A stretch of 64,000 bases of DNA, from positions 62,001 through 126,000 of the forward strand of contig JAQFVV010012511.1 of the NCBI GenBank assembly GCA_028023455.1. Reading direction: 5' to 3'. A program made the position numbers and the translations under genes. The DNA is from Epiperipatus broadwayi. Taxonomy: Eukaryota; Onychophora; Udeonychophora; Euonychophora; Peripatidae. Below the pieces are notes generated by a model. It saw nothing but the letters and a program-made list of their open reading frames with translations, searched no databases and was not told the origin of the DNA. Shown here in pieces: positions 1 to 13,110 of the stretch (position 1 is its first letter; every line of letters starts with the position of its first letter).

Positions 1-1574
1 TAGCATATTAGAGAGGCTTTAATTGTTTACCACTAAATGTAAACTTACAAAATTAAAATAATCACTTTTGAAGAATTTTGATAGTCAAACACTATGCTCA
101 TCTTCCTGGTATAGTTCATACCTTTATGGAGTAGGGTTCTTGGATATTGGCTGGCTTGTCACTGTGTGAAATTATATACTGGGCTTTTTCTATTGATAGC
201 ATTGCATTCTATAGTACCAGGGGAGTCCATCACGGAGATGGTCAGAGAAATCGCAATGAGCTACTCACTGGTCATAGTGGGTCATAATTTAACAGTTAAA
301 AAAACTTTACAAGTTTACAATAATTAAAAACTTTTTCCCTGCCCCTATATATACATATCTCAAAAACAAAGGTATCTGGATGTTTCAAATTAATTAATTA
401 TAAAAGAGAAAATTATTTTCTTTAACTAAGAAAAATATTGTTGATTGCAATCCTGATGTAGTTTAATTTTAAAAATTTTGCTAATTGGATTTCTTAATTA
501 ATTTTCAAATGTCTTTGATCATATCTGATCCTACAATAATTACATGTTTTGTCACCTTTTCCCTTAAAATAATTACAAAATTAGAATTTAATTTATACAT
601 TCTTTTATCATCAATTGATTTTAATTCATCAGTTACATTTTCTTTGATAACTTGAAACCCCCTTTTCTATAACATTAAATTTTGTAACAAAATTAAATTT
701 CATAATAAAACTAAATTTCTTTTATATATTATTTTTTAAAAATGACTTAGAATTACAACTTATGGCAATAATATATACATGAAGCATATATATATATGAT
801 GTATATATATATGATCACTTCAATATATATATATATATATTACACTTGGTATTACTTTCAAAACCATTGTTGCCTTTTTTATATACTTTCTCCTGAATTA
901 AACTGAATAGATGTCTATTAAAGATTATATTCAGTTCAGGAATATATATATATAGAGAGAGAGAGAGACAGAGAGTCTGTGCTATTGCACATTGTCTTTG
1001 CTCAGTACCTCAGCTTGTGAATTTATGCTATTCTAAAAAAAAAAAATAAAGAGAAAAAAGATAATAACATTTCTTGTGTAAATTATGTTATCTAACTCTT
1101 AGGCATTAATATTTTACTTTATTTAATTCATTATGAGTATATAATAGATAATATATAATAAATTTAAAGCTGTTATAAAGATATAATTTTAGTATTAACA
1201 GATGTATGCTTTAGGTAAGAAGTTACTATTTAATTTATGTATACTTTAGAAAGCTGGACAGAGTTAATTGTATAGTTAAAGTTTAAAAATAATAAAATAG
1301 TTTATGAATATTAAAATACAATTATTTAATTGCTTTATAGTGATTAATAATCTGGTTAAGTTCTTTCATTTGTTAAATTTTTTAAAAAAATATCTCGAAT
1401 TAAAGTTAATTGATTTGTTTAAATAATATTAAATTGTTTAAAGAAATATAAGTTAATTATTAGGATAGATTTAATTTTAAAAAGTGGGTACTGGTTGATT
1501 AGACACATAAAAGATGAACATTTCCAGGCCCTATTTTTTTGGATTTTCTTTTTTACTTATAAAAAAAAATCAAA
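1..1574. other. AT-rich non-coding stretch with simple repeats
   Basis: I see no gene here. The stretch holds short TA runs around 787-840, a TA run passing into a GA run at about 943-972, and otherwise AT-rich sequence with stops in every frame. A slightly GC-richer patch at about 200-290 has no recognisable coding or RNA signature. Confidence 0.6.
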
Positions 1575-2115
1575 CACAGAATTTTTACTTTTTAAATATA
1601 TTTTTTTATTAACTTCAAAAAATTTACAAAAATCAAACCCAGAATTTTTAGTTTTTCAATGTATTTTTTTTATTAACATCAACAAATTTTCAACTTATTA
1701 CGGTTGCTTTTTTGTTGTTTTTTTTTAAAAATAAAATAACTAATATCAAACTAAGTCTGCTTTTTTTTTATTAATATCAAAAAATTTTCAACTTATTACA
1801 GTCACTTTTTGGGGGTTCTTTTTTTTTAAAAAAAAAACCTCAATAAATGTAAAACTTAGTATTTTTTTTTTTTGTTTTCACAACTTATTACTTTTTTGTG
1901 TGTGTTCCACTTTTTTTTGGAAAACAACATCAACAAATTTAAAAATTATGCTTTTTCTTTGTTCCATTTTTTTTTTAAAAAAAATAACAGCAACAAATTT
2001 AAAACTTATTAGGCTATTTTTTTTGTTTCCACTTTTTTTTAAAAAAAAAAATTACACCAACAAATTTAAATCTTATTACACTTTTTTTTTTGCTATAAAG
2101 ATCAACAAATTAAAA
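1575..2115. repeat. degenerate minisatellite, period about 62-70 bp
   Basis: A unit containing ACATCAACAAATTT, then CTTATTAC, then a T run and an A run, recurs about eight times (copies near 1600, 1675, 1769, 1839, 1924, 1985, 2051 and 2100). Copies differ mainly in the lengths of the homopolymer runs. Two short open frames across the array are only its translation, rich in Phe, Lys and Asn, and are not genes. Confidence 0.8.
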
Positions 2116-4670
2116 AACCAGCTGTTCACAGCTCCAGTAATATATGACATATAGCTTGGACAAACAGTATTCTGGACCCGTCAAATCACGTTAGCTTCTA
2201 TTGTCAATAAATGAATGGAATGTCTGGATTTTCCTGTGTAATGTTGTTGGTCTCATTGAGTTTATGAAGAACACATTATTTGACACATTACCTACTTCAA
2301 ACTATGTTCAGACATACCCTTTGACAAGATTTTGCACCTTAAAAGTTGACTACATAAGTGTGTAAACCTTACGATAATTGTTGGTTAGTCAAATCGTGTG
2401 ATTTCAATAAAAAGAAAATTTATTTACAATTAAAATTATATAATTGAAAGACACACACCCTCACATGACACTGTAAATAAGTGTGAAGTGTGTAAATTCA
2501 CAGAAATAATTTAGTGTGATGTGACAACACGGCCTGTAATGAATAGTACAACAGAACCATTGTATATACTTAATGCATAGCCACGGAAATACGCTCGGCC
2601 ATGTATAAAAGGCATTTTTGTATTTTAGCACATAAACCACACCATCGAGCGGCATGTGTCTAATCAACCAGAACTGAAAAATGTAATTTCCTGTATACAT
2701 GTGAGGATCCATGTGCATGTGTATATTTTTGATTCCTTGGCTTTAATTGCCAAGATACTTAATTTTTTGTCATTAAACAGTTAAAAATAAATATTTAAAC
2801 TTAGTAAAAGGGTTAAAAATTTAAATAAGAATTTCTGATAAATGTAAATGAAAGAAAAGGTGATATTTTGTTTTAAAAATATTATTTATCATCTTATTTT
2901 ATTTAATGTATTAATAAAATTCAGTTAACCTTTTCATCAACTTTGGTTGTTAAGGCCACATGGATCAAAGAATGTAGAACAGTTACATATTTTTATTAAT
3001 TAATTCTGCATCTTAATTGACATTTTTAATAATAGAGGTCATTATTTTTTATGTTAATTAATGATATCTGTCAATGGAGATATAAAAGATGGGAATTATC
3101 AGTGTACATGGGCATCTCATTTTCTTCTGACTGACCACTGCTGTTATCTTCAGGTGCACTGCAATGTATCATCTTTAAATAATAATACTTGTCTTTAATT
3201 ATTTTTTTAATTATCTAAGTGTTAATTTACCAAAATTTTATATTTTAACTTAAAATAGTGCTAGACAACTTTTATAAGGTATTTTGTTTTTATTTCCAGA
3301 ATTCAATTTGAACTCTCTAAATTATTAATGTCATGCTTGGAAAGAATAATTAGTTTATGACTCAATTTCATCAATTATACTTTGAAAGAAATTATGAAAG
3401 AGATTGGGTGATATTTTCTTTTATGTTAATTTATAAAACCATGCTGGATATTGAATTATTTTACTTTTTGCTATTATGTTTCATCTTTAGGAGAAAGAAA
3501 CTAAAGTTTTAAAAAAAAGACTTAAAAATTTGATTTGAAGATAAACAGCTATATTATTATTACCAGTTATTAGTGTTTAAAATGTTAAATTCACATTGAC
3601 TTCAATGAATATAAAATGTACAAATTACAAATAACCTATCATATGTGATACCAGAGAACTTTTAGATGTTTTACTTTCTGTGTATTTTGCTAAGAAAAGA
3701 AAAATACTTAGGAAAATATTGAACCAAAGAAATTTTAAAAGAAAAAGCTTTACAGGGGAAATATAGTTTGCAGATATAATAACGGACATTTAGTAAATGC
3801 ATTGTGTTTAATTGCAAACTGTCAAACTTAATTGTAATTTTTTAAAAAAAATACTGAAAATGATACCTCTACATGAATTTTAACAAAATTAAGAAGTTTT
3901 TTTTTAATGTGCATTTTTAAATGAGAAGGAAGAAGAAAAGAATTATTTCCAATGAAACCATGGATACAAAAGTCAATGGTCCTTTTATTATTATGTGATA
4001 TTAAATGAAAATTCTCAAACAAGATAGCTTACATTTAATCAATTTCTTTTAAAAAATGGATGCAAACTTTTATTTAGAATATAACTTTTGTTAACATTTA
4101 TTATTTATCACTTACTTTTGTTTGGAAAGCCATATTTGATATTATTTTCTATGAAAGAAAATATATTTACTTAGTAAAATGTTTCATTCTATGGGTAATT
4201 TGCCAAGGAAGGACATTGTGCCCTCAACAAACTGCTCACTACAGTTATATTTTATGTCAAGGTATTTTTATTATTTTTTAATTGGTTTATAATAGAATGT
4301 GTAGGTATTTCTATAATCTGGAAGATAAAATTCACATATTTTATATATTAAAGGTAAATTCTATGCCTTTCATTCAAGTAGAGATATTTATCTCTTACAT
4401 TTTTTTAATGTATAAATAAGTGCTCCATTTACTTTTGGTAAACAGCTGATGTATGTTTATCAGAAGCTCCTAATAATTTCATTATTATATAATTTATGGT
4501 TAAACTTTAATATAACTGAGTGTTTATTAGTCATATACTTATTAATATTTATTATGCTATTATGGCCACTTTATCTTTATAAATTTTTATTCTGTTCATT
4601 TATAAACCAATTAAGCGTATGTCACGCTTGAATGTGAAGCTACAAAAATATAATAGAATTAATATACGCT
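2116..4670. other. non-coding stretch, nothing recognised
   Basis: The segment is AT-rich. A moderately GC-richer island at about 2440-2720 has a short minus-strand open frame that resembles no family I know. I see no repeat boundaries, RNA gene or coding exon. Confidence 0.5.
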
Positions 4671-4712
4671 AAGCGCTTTCGAGGTCCTTTACCTCATATT
4701 CATAGCGGTACA
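4671..4712 (-). ncRNA. hammerhead-like motif 3' of Penelope fragment
   Basis: Read on the minus strand, a perfect 5 bp stem (GAGGT/ACCTC) is followed directly by GAAA and then GCGCT, the layout of helix II plus the GAAA box of a hammerhead ribozyme. The expected CUGAUGA box is degenerate; only its final AUGA is kept. The motif lies about 65-105 nt downstream of the stop of the adjacent Penelope fragment. Similar arrangements follow the Penelope pieces near 18.2 and 36.4 kb. Hammerheads are known in Penelope-like elements; activity here is doubtful. Confidence 0.5.
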
Positions 4713-4774
4713 GTGAGCTGCAAAATGTAAAAAATGGAGCGGGAGAAGTGGTATGCAAAGCATATGCAAATGGA

Positions 4775-5190
4775 CTAATTAGACCAGCGTTTAGAGATGT
4801 CGAAGCAGGTGTCACGTCTATTGATAGAGTTGTTATTATTATTGATGTAGTATGCTTCTCTGATCTTCCGCTTAATGTCGTTTTTCTCGATACAGACGAT
4901 TTTAGGGTGGGAAGGTTCAAATAAATGTCCAGTCTTCTTGGAGTGTTCCAAAAATGTTGAGGAGTTATCGTTGTTTTTCATAGCTCTATTGTATGTGTAT
5001 CTGTGTTGTGCTGTCCGGATGGTTGTGCCTGCCTTGGTTTCTCCAAAATAAATGGCGCGGCAACCGGGTTGTGGGCAAGTTATGCTGTAAACGACATGGG
5101 GGTCTGAGAAGGTTCTAATTTGTCTTTGGAGTTATTGATGAGACGATTAGTGCAAGGGGGTGTATGAAAGCTGATTTTAAATTTATTGTC
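4775..5190 (-). pseudogene. Penelope-like element, GIY-YIG endonuclease end
   Basis: On the minus strand this reads as the C-terminal part of a Penelope-like polyprotein. It shows PPCTNRLINN, then DPHVVYSITCPQPGC and AIYFGETK (the GIY-YIG core, with Tyr-Phe-Gly in place of Tyr-Ile-Gly), then HSKKTGHLF and IREAYYI, ending at a stop at 4775. One frameshift separates the first block from the GIY-YIG block near 5125. The reverse transcriptase half is missing, so this is a 5'-truncated copy, as is usual for target-primed insertions. Its C-terminus is closely related to the fragment at 17.4-18.2 kb and differs from the pair at 34-36.4 kb, so at least two Penelope lineages are present. Confidence 0.85.
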
Positions 5191-6522
5191 TGTTCATTGT
5201 ATATGTGTGTATTCCTTATTTAATGCAGAATTTTTATTGTGCTATTTGAAATATTTTAGTCGTTTGATTGACAATAAACTTGTTGGTTTCAGACATTGCT
5301 TAATAAATTAATATATGTATTTTTTAGCATGAATATTAAGTTATCTAGTTTATAAGTGATAATTTTGTTATCTTGCTATCATTTAGTCTAGGAGTATGCC
5401 TCTGAGCATTAGACTTTATTAGACATTGCTTTGTAGGGTGGAACACACTCTTCCCGCTGTTCACATTTGTATTGCAAGAGGCTGGTGTTTATATTCTAAG
5501 ATTACTTTCATATGTTGCTAAGGTAGCTAGGTCCCATAAGAGGATCATTTTATGATGTGTATTCCATTGTTGTGTAGAGACCTTGTCCACACATCTATTA
5601 ATTTATCTCTCATGATGTTATTAAATATTTCCACCATGGAAAGTAAAGTTATTTATGCTTTTAAGAATATGGCAATGATAGAATAGATATTGAAGTACTT
5701 AGTTCTTCAGGGTGCACGTGGTTATTTGTAGTGCTTTTGTTAAAGTGAAAGTCTGTATTGTGCTGCTGTTCCTTGAGTAGTTTAGGTAAACCAACAATGT
5801 ATTAGTAATTTTTAATGCTTAATTAGTGCATAGTATAATAGAAAATGCACATATACAATGTCATTTTCATCACTATTTGAGAATAATTCACTGATGGATT
5901 AGCAAGAAATTTTAAAGTTAAATATTTCTTTATTATGTGGACATAAATCAAATATATGTATGTACATGACTTCTCATGAATGTTCCATACATTTTATTCA
6001 AAAAAATAAGTGCTAGGTGTTATTTATTTGTCTTTATATGATAATCATCATTATCATACAAGTTTCCTAGTTCAAACTCCATCATAGAGTAGTTCAGATT
6101 AAATTTATTGTAATCTGTAATGTGTTAATATTGTTAATGAGGTATTATGAGTGTTACCTGACAAAGGGATATATTTCATAAATTGTATTGCTTAGCTTCT
6201 AGTTTAAGCTATATATATATATATATATTGTAACAGTATACGGTTCAAACCCTGTTACAAGGAAGTTACATAAGATCTCCCAACTGCCTAGATCAGTGAG
6301 AGTTCAATAAATTGGATTCAGAGTGCAAGTATGTATATAAAGAATTAATGTATGTCGAAGAGAGAGATAAAATTGAAAGTTTTTTTATTATTTACAGAAA
6401 AAAAATGAGGGAGAAAGATGTATATAGTTATTTGTTTTAAAATACATTCACAAAAATGTTATCAATAATTATGCACTTTTAACGCTCGTTAAAGAAGTTA
6501 TATTTATTAATAATTTATTTAA
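5191..6522. other. non-coding stretch with a hairpin
   Basis: No gene is seen. A TA run at about 6209-6228 is followed by an 8 bp inverted pair, TGTAACAG/CTGTTACA, around a tRNA T-arm-like sequence GGTTCAAACCC (6240-6250). No A box accompanies it. Confidence 0.45.
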
Positions 6523-6645
6523 AGCTTAGCACTTTCAAAGATCTATGACTTCATACTCATAGCTGTGTGTGGTTGATAGTGATGAGGGGGAGTATCATTA
6601 CAAAAATATGTTAATAAATTGTGGGAATGCAATTATATGCAAATA
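6523..6645 (-). repeat. Penelope 3' untranslated fragment with decayed hammerhead
   Basis: The stretch aligns with the 3' end of the Penelope fragment at 4.67-4.77 kb. Both have the same order of a GCTTAGC-type box, a TTTC box, a short stem, CATACTCATAGC versus CATATTCATAGC, and then a block ending in TATGCAAAT. No coding part remains. It is a second, older copy of the same 3' end in the same orientation. Confidence 0.55.
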
Positions 6646-9600
6646 TATATTTCTTTTTTGTATTATTACTTATTTCAAATGTATATTTTTCTTTTGTTTT
6701 ATCATATATTGTATGTTAATGAGTACTGAAAGAACTTTGATGTCTACCTTGAGGCAATTTTGTCTTTTGTTTCATTACTTAGCCACTCAAAATTCCAAGA
6801 AATCTTAAATAAATGTATGGCAGAAAAAGAAAAATGTTAAAAGCATGCCTAATAAATAAAGATCATGAATGCTGATAAACTATTTTGAGAAACAAAAAGA
6901 ATACGAGAAATTAATTAGTTAGAAAGAAAGATTGGAGCAAGCAAGAGTGTTTTCAAACTGAAATGTTATATTAATATTTTTTTTTATTGCTAAGTTGACT
7001 GATACGGCTATGCTCATATTATAAAATGAAACATTAAAAAAAATCCTTCAATAAACCATCGGGAGAAGAAAATGGATTTAGTAATAGCAACTCATACCAT
7101 CACTACAATCATAATGCAGTAGAACAATACGTGTAAGGCTACCATCCTAAGCTCTGAATATGTAGCTGTTGCTGTTAAATGCCTGGCCCTCCAAGAATCA
7201 TAGGGACTTCACCGATACATCACTAAAACAATCCAGGAAGGAAGAAAATATCGAATTATGTATACTAAGAATGCCTCCAGTAAGCCGTCATTATTTCCTC
7301 AATCCAAGTAATATCACAAAATGGATGTTTGTGCAAAACTTTTGCCATTAGCAGAAAAATTGTTTTATTCCTTGACAGTGAAAAAATATCTAGATTTTGG
7401 TTGGATCATCAAATTCAAATTTACGTGGAAATAAACTTATCCATATTAAAAATCCTGGGTACTCCAAGGTAAATATGACTAATTTTATTATCTTAAAAGA
7501 ACTGAAAATTGTCTATCATTATTCTCTAAAGGTTTAATCATTATGTAAAATTATATAATTTCATTTGCAATGTATAAATGCATTCTTGTCCACATTGTTT
7601 AATTATGTTCTTTTATATTTAACTAATTCCATTTTTGTCTTTTATGTTATCATTTGATATATGTTTCTCTTTAATATTTAATTAGCCATAGTAATAAAAT
7701 TGTATACTTACATTAAAACATTATTTGTCTCTCATTAATGAACATATTTATCACTTATATTGGCCTAGTTTCCTTCCTGGCAGAATATCAGAATGAATAA
7801 AGTATGCTTTTCAGAATAGGCGATTATGTTACATGTATTTTTAAATTCTAAACCATAGTTGATAAAGAAATAGATCGCGTATAGAGGGAATAAATGTGTA
7901 GAAAGAGGGAGTTCAACAGTAGCTAATTTTAAATGATATGCAATCTAATTTAAGGGGTATAGAAAAGAAACTGTTACTAATATGTAAGTTTAAACATATG
8001 CGCCTTAAGTGGAGAAGTATTTAAAGCAGGGAAAGCTTGTTTCAACTATGCAAATTTAGCCATTACCTCCGTTCAGCCTGATGGGTATTATTACCTCCCA
8101 GTCCTGGGATTTGAGCTAGCTAAAAGGGCTGGGCACCTAAAGCGATAGTTTTAAGATTACTTAAAAAGGAAAAGTATAATTCTTATGGTACTAGTGAGAT
8201 TGGCGCTTGGGGATAATTTATTAATTGATGCTTATAAATATACTTTTTCCGAAGAAATTGTTGTGTCTTTTTAAATGAAATAATGTCCACTAGGTATTTT
8301 TTTTTATACTGATATAGGATACGTAGATTTTATTTCTTGAGATCTTAAGAAAGGGAATTCGTATTCAAACCCAATATGGTAGATAGTATTCAAATTCTAT
8401 TTGCAGGTGTTATGGTGATTATACAGCCATAGTTTTGCATTTACTACTCTACATGGTCAACAGATTCAATTTTTTTGATAGATAAATTATATAAACAACA
8501 AAATTAATACCGGAATTGCCTGTTAAAAAATATATATATATCTTAAACGTTTGGTTAATGGAACGATTTAGTTAGAATAGATTAAAAATAAATTAGCTAA
8601 ATATTGAAACTATTTACCCTAAATGAATGTATTTTTAATAACTCATCCAAACGTTTTAAAACTCTAGTAGATAGTTTGTTACCAAGACAATTCTGTATTA
8701 TCCATTACATCCTACTAAAAATTTAACAATGCCTATGTTTGGCAAATAACTTTCGCAATGATATTGTAAATAATTTTTTCTTTATTTGTATCCAATATGT
8801 TAATAAATGTATTTATTTAAATCTAGTTTTTGTTTTTCTATATGTAATTTCTTGGGTCCTGAATTATTAATTATAACAGAAATCTTGATAAATCAAATGA
8901 TCAATTCTCATGCAGATCCAAAATCTCAATGTCAAAAAAAATGAAAATTCCATAAATGTTTCAATTCCAAAGCTGGGATTGTAATTAAAAGAAATATTTA
9001 TTTAATCTTGCTTGGAATTACTTAATCCATTTTTTAGACTGTACATTATTTTATTTATCTTATTAATAAAAAGTACAGTAACTAAACTTAATTTTAATTG
9101 GGTAGTTAATGGTGTAGTAGAAAGATATAAAAGCTGACCCATTCTTTCTATTATTTCGAATGACATCCTGGGTAAAAGACTGATTTTCCTAAATTTTATA
9201 TATTTTTGTTTCTGTAAGTGTTAAACGGATTAAACACTTCTTTATATAATTATTATAATATATTAGGATATATTAGTTTATAAGAGAAGTGTATGTTTCC
9301 TATAGTCTACCAGGATGCCAGTCATTTATTTAACAACACGATACAACAGTATACTTTCCAAAGTTAACAAGAACCCTGTGATCATTATTTATTATTTCAT
9401 TAATTATTAATCCATTCATCTGCATCATAATTATGGTGGTGGTAAAAGAAATTCATTAATGCTTATTGTACCATATGAAAAGGTACCTTCCATTTCACTC
9501 TACAAGAGTAGAGTAGATCTGATCATGTCAATAAATAATTATTTGGTGTGATAAAATATTTGCAACATAAGATATTAAAGAAAAGACTCTATTAGATGTT

Positions 9601-12010
9601 ATTTTAAGTGTAAAATATTTATTGCTCAGAGAATGTATTTTGATGAAGGGAAATGTATGTTTTAAAAAGTGTTGCATAGGAATGAGTGAAGTTTTTCCTC
9701 TTTGAAGTTTATTTATTTACTTTATAGTTATGCATTTTATTATTGCTTTAAATTTTCCTTATATTTCAATGCCTGTCTCTATAGTAAAAGAGTGGAAAAC
9801 AACTAATCGACCACTGAGCTTAGTGGAATGTATTATTAGTTTTCATGATATTAGGAGTCTCTCATATATTCATAACTATATATATATATCATTTAGCTTC
9901 ATATTGATATAAGTATTATCTTTTCTCTCCTTTTTATGGGTTAGAATATATATATAAATATCTATGTAGTGTCAAATAATAATATCTATAACATATTTGT
10001 AGCCTAATTTCCAGCACACCAATCTCACAGAAGATAGGGACTGGTTTCTATTCACTTTTAACACCTTATGGAGGAATGTAATCATAAATCTATGACCAAA
10101 GATATGTGAAAACAATATGATTCGCAAGATGCACATTTCATGCTGAACCAGCACTCATTAATTGGTCCAGATCACAATCTCTTACATATATTTTTTATCA
10201 CTGTTCAGTATATACTGTAACAGTCGGAACTCATATGCCTTGTTAACCTGTTGCAAAATTCCATTATCAGGTTTGAAGAGCAGCACAACAGGTGGGTTCA
10301 GGACCTGTGATACCGTGTTCAAACCTAGGCAGCTGATTTCACAACGAACAACTACAGGACAAGGAGCCTGCCACAACAATAGCAAGCATCTTTCTAGGCC
10401 CAGTGGTCAGGTAGATACAAGAGACCCTAATGAATTACATTAACACTATAGGTTATTGTGGTTTGTCGCCCTAATCATGATCGAGATGAGATACCTTGAG
10501 TAATAATGTTAAGAATAACAGACAAGAAGAGATATATAGAAATCAAAACAATATTTAATAACATTCATAAGCTAACTTACAAGAATAAAATATGACTCTA
10601 TATAGCCTTTATCTTAGCCTACATTTTAATTTATATGTTATTTGGGTATCAGTATATGATTACATCCCATGCCTCACAGCGAAATATGGAATTTAAGCGA
10701 GATAACAATACGAGATCAAATATGCATGTACTTGCCAACCTATCGACCATTATACATATGTTGAGAAAGAATCTATTAAGTTGGGTCCATTAATAAAGCC
10801 TTTAATGTGCAAGGCATGAAAATGGTTCTTAGCATAGATATTTAGTACTATAAATATAATGATCTTTAATAGGCACGAATGATGCTGAGTATTTAGGAAG
10901 AATGGGCTTCACGATTGCGAAAGCATTTGGAAACCCCAGAGATGAGAGAATGGCCAAATGTTGGACTGAATCCTTCAGAGTGGTCACATAGGCGGTGTGA
11001 GGTCTTTGCCTTTCCATTTCCAACCATGTGACAAGGTCAGCACCCACAGGATCATTTTTTTTATATCCTATTATCTGGGAGCAATTTAGAAGGATAAGAT
11101 ACATCTACTCTGTTTCCATGGCTTAAATGACTAGCATCTATACGCTCTAGCACATTTCACAAGTCAAAGTAAAACATTAATCATTATTACGTTTTATAAA
11201 TAGAGAATCCATTCCAAACCCCTACATCGCTTAACTAAATTAATATTTGCCCAAAATGTAGTGATATTATGGGTAAATTAGGTTGTTATACCATGATCCA
11301 ACACAAAACTCAACAACATGGGATGATAGCCAAGATAGCCAGCATGCTGTACTAAAATTTATATAATCTTGCCTCACTATCATTTACAATAAAATCTAAT
11401 GTAATCAACTTATAATTCCTGAGCTGACTGTTTATAAAAGAATGTTGCAATATAGAAATGTGCACCAATGAGCAGTAATTATTAACGAGTTTACTTATGA
11501 TATAATATCAGCTCAGAAATCATGTAGGCATGAAATACAATACAAAACAAAATAGTAACTAAATAGATACCCAAGTAAATAGATAAGGTAAGGATAGGCT
11601 TGATTAGATTTATATAATATATTAAACAGAATTTCATTTAAGATTTACGAGGAGAGGGTAAGATTTCAAATTTACAAAAAAAAAACACAATATAATGAAA
11701 ATTTAAACCAAGAGTCCTAAAGAAAGTCTTTAATCTTGGGTATCATTTGCCTTTGATTATTTGAAGTGTGCACACACTGTTTGTAGAATCCAGGGATCAT
11801 TCATTAATAGCATCAGTTCTATTATTATAATAAGCATTCACATTATGAATCCATAGGCAGCAGTCTGGCTTTGATTTGTTTCACTTAAATCGAATGGGAA
11901 GTTTAGCATTTCCATAGCCATGGTTCGGATATAGTGCTGGCCTCTACTCCTCACACAATGTTATACAGAATAAACACTTTTTCTGTTCTTTGATTTATAT
12001 TCTTCTATAT
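6646..12010. other. non-coding stretch, mostly unassigned
   Basis: Five kilobases hold no supportable gene. Short open frames near 7.2, 9.7, 10.2 and 10.9 kb lack conserved motifs. The minus-strand frame at 10829-11104 contains ERQRPHTAYVTTLKDSV, faintly like the tail of a LINE polyprotein, but I would not call it. A GC-richer patch at about 10210-10470 has direct and inverted short words but no identifiable RNA. Confidence 0.45.
12003..12010 (+). repeat. 8 bp target site duplication, left copy
   Basis: TTCTATAT, repeated exactly at 12361-12368 on the other side of the hAT-type element. An 8 bp duplication is the hallmark of hAT transposition. Confidence 0.9.
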
Positions 12011-12360
12011 CAGGGGTCCCCAACATTCTTGCACTTAAGAGCACATTCTATAATACCAGCCAGGTGGCGGGCACCAGTTATTTCAATGTAAATTTATAGT
12101 TGGATATTGTTAATAATACACCTAATGTACAAAAAAAATATTTGTTTCAAAAATAAAATTTTAACAGATAATTAACGTTTATATTTTTACGCTGTAAAAA
12201 TATAGTATGCCCTACAATTTGATTACAATAAAGAAATTTTAAAAATTAAATTTATTTGTATCAAATAAATAATTTTTTATCATGTTAGGATAGCGGCGGG
12301 CACACATAAAATGGTCTGCGGGCACCATGGTGCCCGCAGGCATAAGGTTGGGGACCTCTG
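12011..12360 (+). mobile_element. 350 bp non-autonomous hAT element (MITE)
   Basis: The element begins CAGGGGTCCCCAAC and ends GTTGGGGACCTCTG, terminal inverted repeats matching at 13 of 14 positions. It is flanked by a perfect 8 bp duplication TTCTATAT. These termini are typical of hAT transposons. No transposase frame fits in 350 bp, so it was mobilised in trans. A perfect 24 nt palindrome at 12316-12339 (core GGCACCATGGTGCC) sits just inside the right end, and a related GGCGGGCACCAG lies inside the left end. These GC-rich blocks stand out in an AT-rich setting and may be subterminal transposase-binding repeats. Confidence 0.92.
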
Positions 12361-12368
12361 TTCTATAT
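12361..12368 (+). repeat. 8 bp target site duplication, right copy
   Basis: TTCTATAT, identical to 12003-12010. Confidence 0.9.
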
Positions 12369-12499
12369 GATAAGAAACTTTAGCTTTTATTACTTTCTTT
12401 CTTATCTTTTGGATCCATCACACAATGCGTCATAAAACCAACAGGTCTCTCAGGTTGGTACTATTATTATTCCCTCAGGTAAAAGATGCATTAGTGGCT

Positions 12500-12592
12500 C
12501 ATGTTGAAATCGCGACTTCAATCTAGCCACATTTTTCTCTGCCTTGATTTGGTAGATTAGAAGCACATGATGAAATCGCGATTTCAATCCAA
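12500..12592. repeat. two direct copies of a CG-containing palindromic block
   Basis: Two copies about 68 bp apart share GAAATCGCGA-TTCAATC. The second contains a perfect 16 nt palindrome TGAAATCGCGATTTCA. The words resemble a tRNA T arm, but there is no A box. The origin is unknown. Confidence 0.45.
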
Positions 12593-13020
12593 CTACTTTT
12601 TATTTTACATTTTCTTTTGTTTACATTTGACATATTTAAAATGCTTTAACAAAATTACTTAATGACGAGTTTCAGGAATATTTTTCAGTTCTATCTCTTT
12701 TCCCCCTCCCACTATAACATAATTTTGTCAGAAGACCCCAGGGGATTTCTATTTACATCGATTTATAACGCTTTAAATTTCTTAATAAACATTATTTAAA
12801 GTAATAACTTTTGGATTAAAATAAATCTTACTATAAACAGATTTTATTTTATATTATTAGCATTTATTAATTTATCGATTATTTTGAATAACATGATATA
12901 ACTTTAAAACTTATCTCTTATATCGGAGTGTGTGAATGTATACAATTTTTTTTACTGAAAATGTACATATATTTTATAATAATACCTGCACACAGTCCAA
13001 TATCCGAGGTTTGAACTTAG
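12593..13020. other. AT-rich non-coding stretch
   Basis: Nothing recognisable is present. Confidence 0.5.
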
Positions 13021-13110
13021 ATAAAATGATACTAATGGGTGAGAGGTGACGAATTGATAGAACTAGGTGAAACTAAGATTTGGATTCAAATCTTACTGTT
13101 TCAATACAGA
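13021..13110 (+). repeat. tRNA-derived SINE-like fragment
   Basis: GGTGAAACTAAGATTTGGATT followed by CAAATCTTACTGTTTCA includes a B-box-like sequence. The same words, slightly changed, occur on the minus strand at 28420-28475 and at the right end of the large palindrome near 33995-34013. A shared block with a tRNA-type internal promoter word suggests a short SINE family. Confidence 0.45.

Noticed and set aside
4669-4920. 83-codon minus-strand frame
   Set aside because: Out of frame with the recognisable Penelope C-terminus in the same place.
6222-6258. tRNA gene at GGTTCAAACCC
   Set aside because: No D arm, acceptor stem or anticodon arm upstream; only a TA run.
10162-10443. 93-codon frame and opposing 67-codon frame
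   Set aside because: No motif, and the region carries short repeated words; coding is not supported.
10829-11104. minus-strand frame with ERQRPHTAYVTTLKD as LINE tail
   Set aside because: Only a faint resemblance in one short stretch, and no RT motifs nearby.
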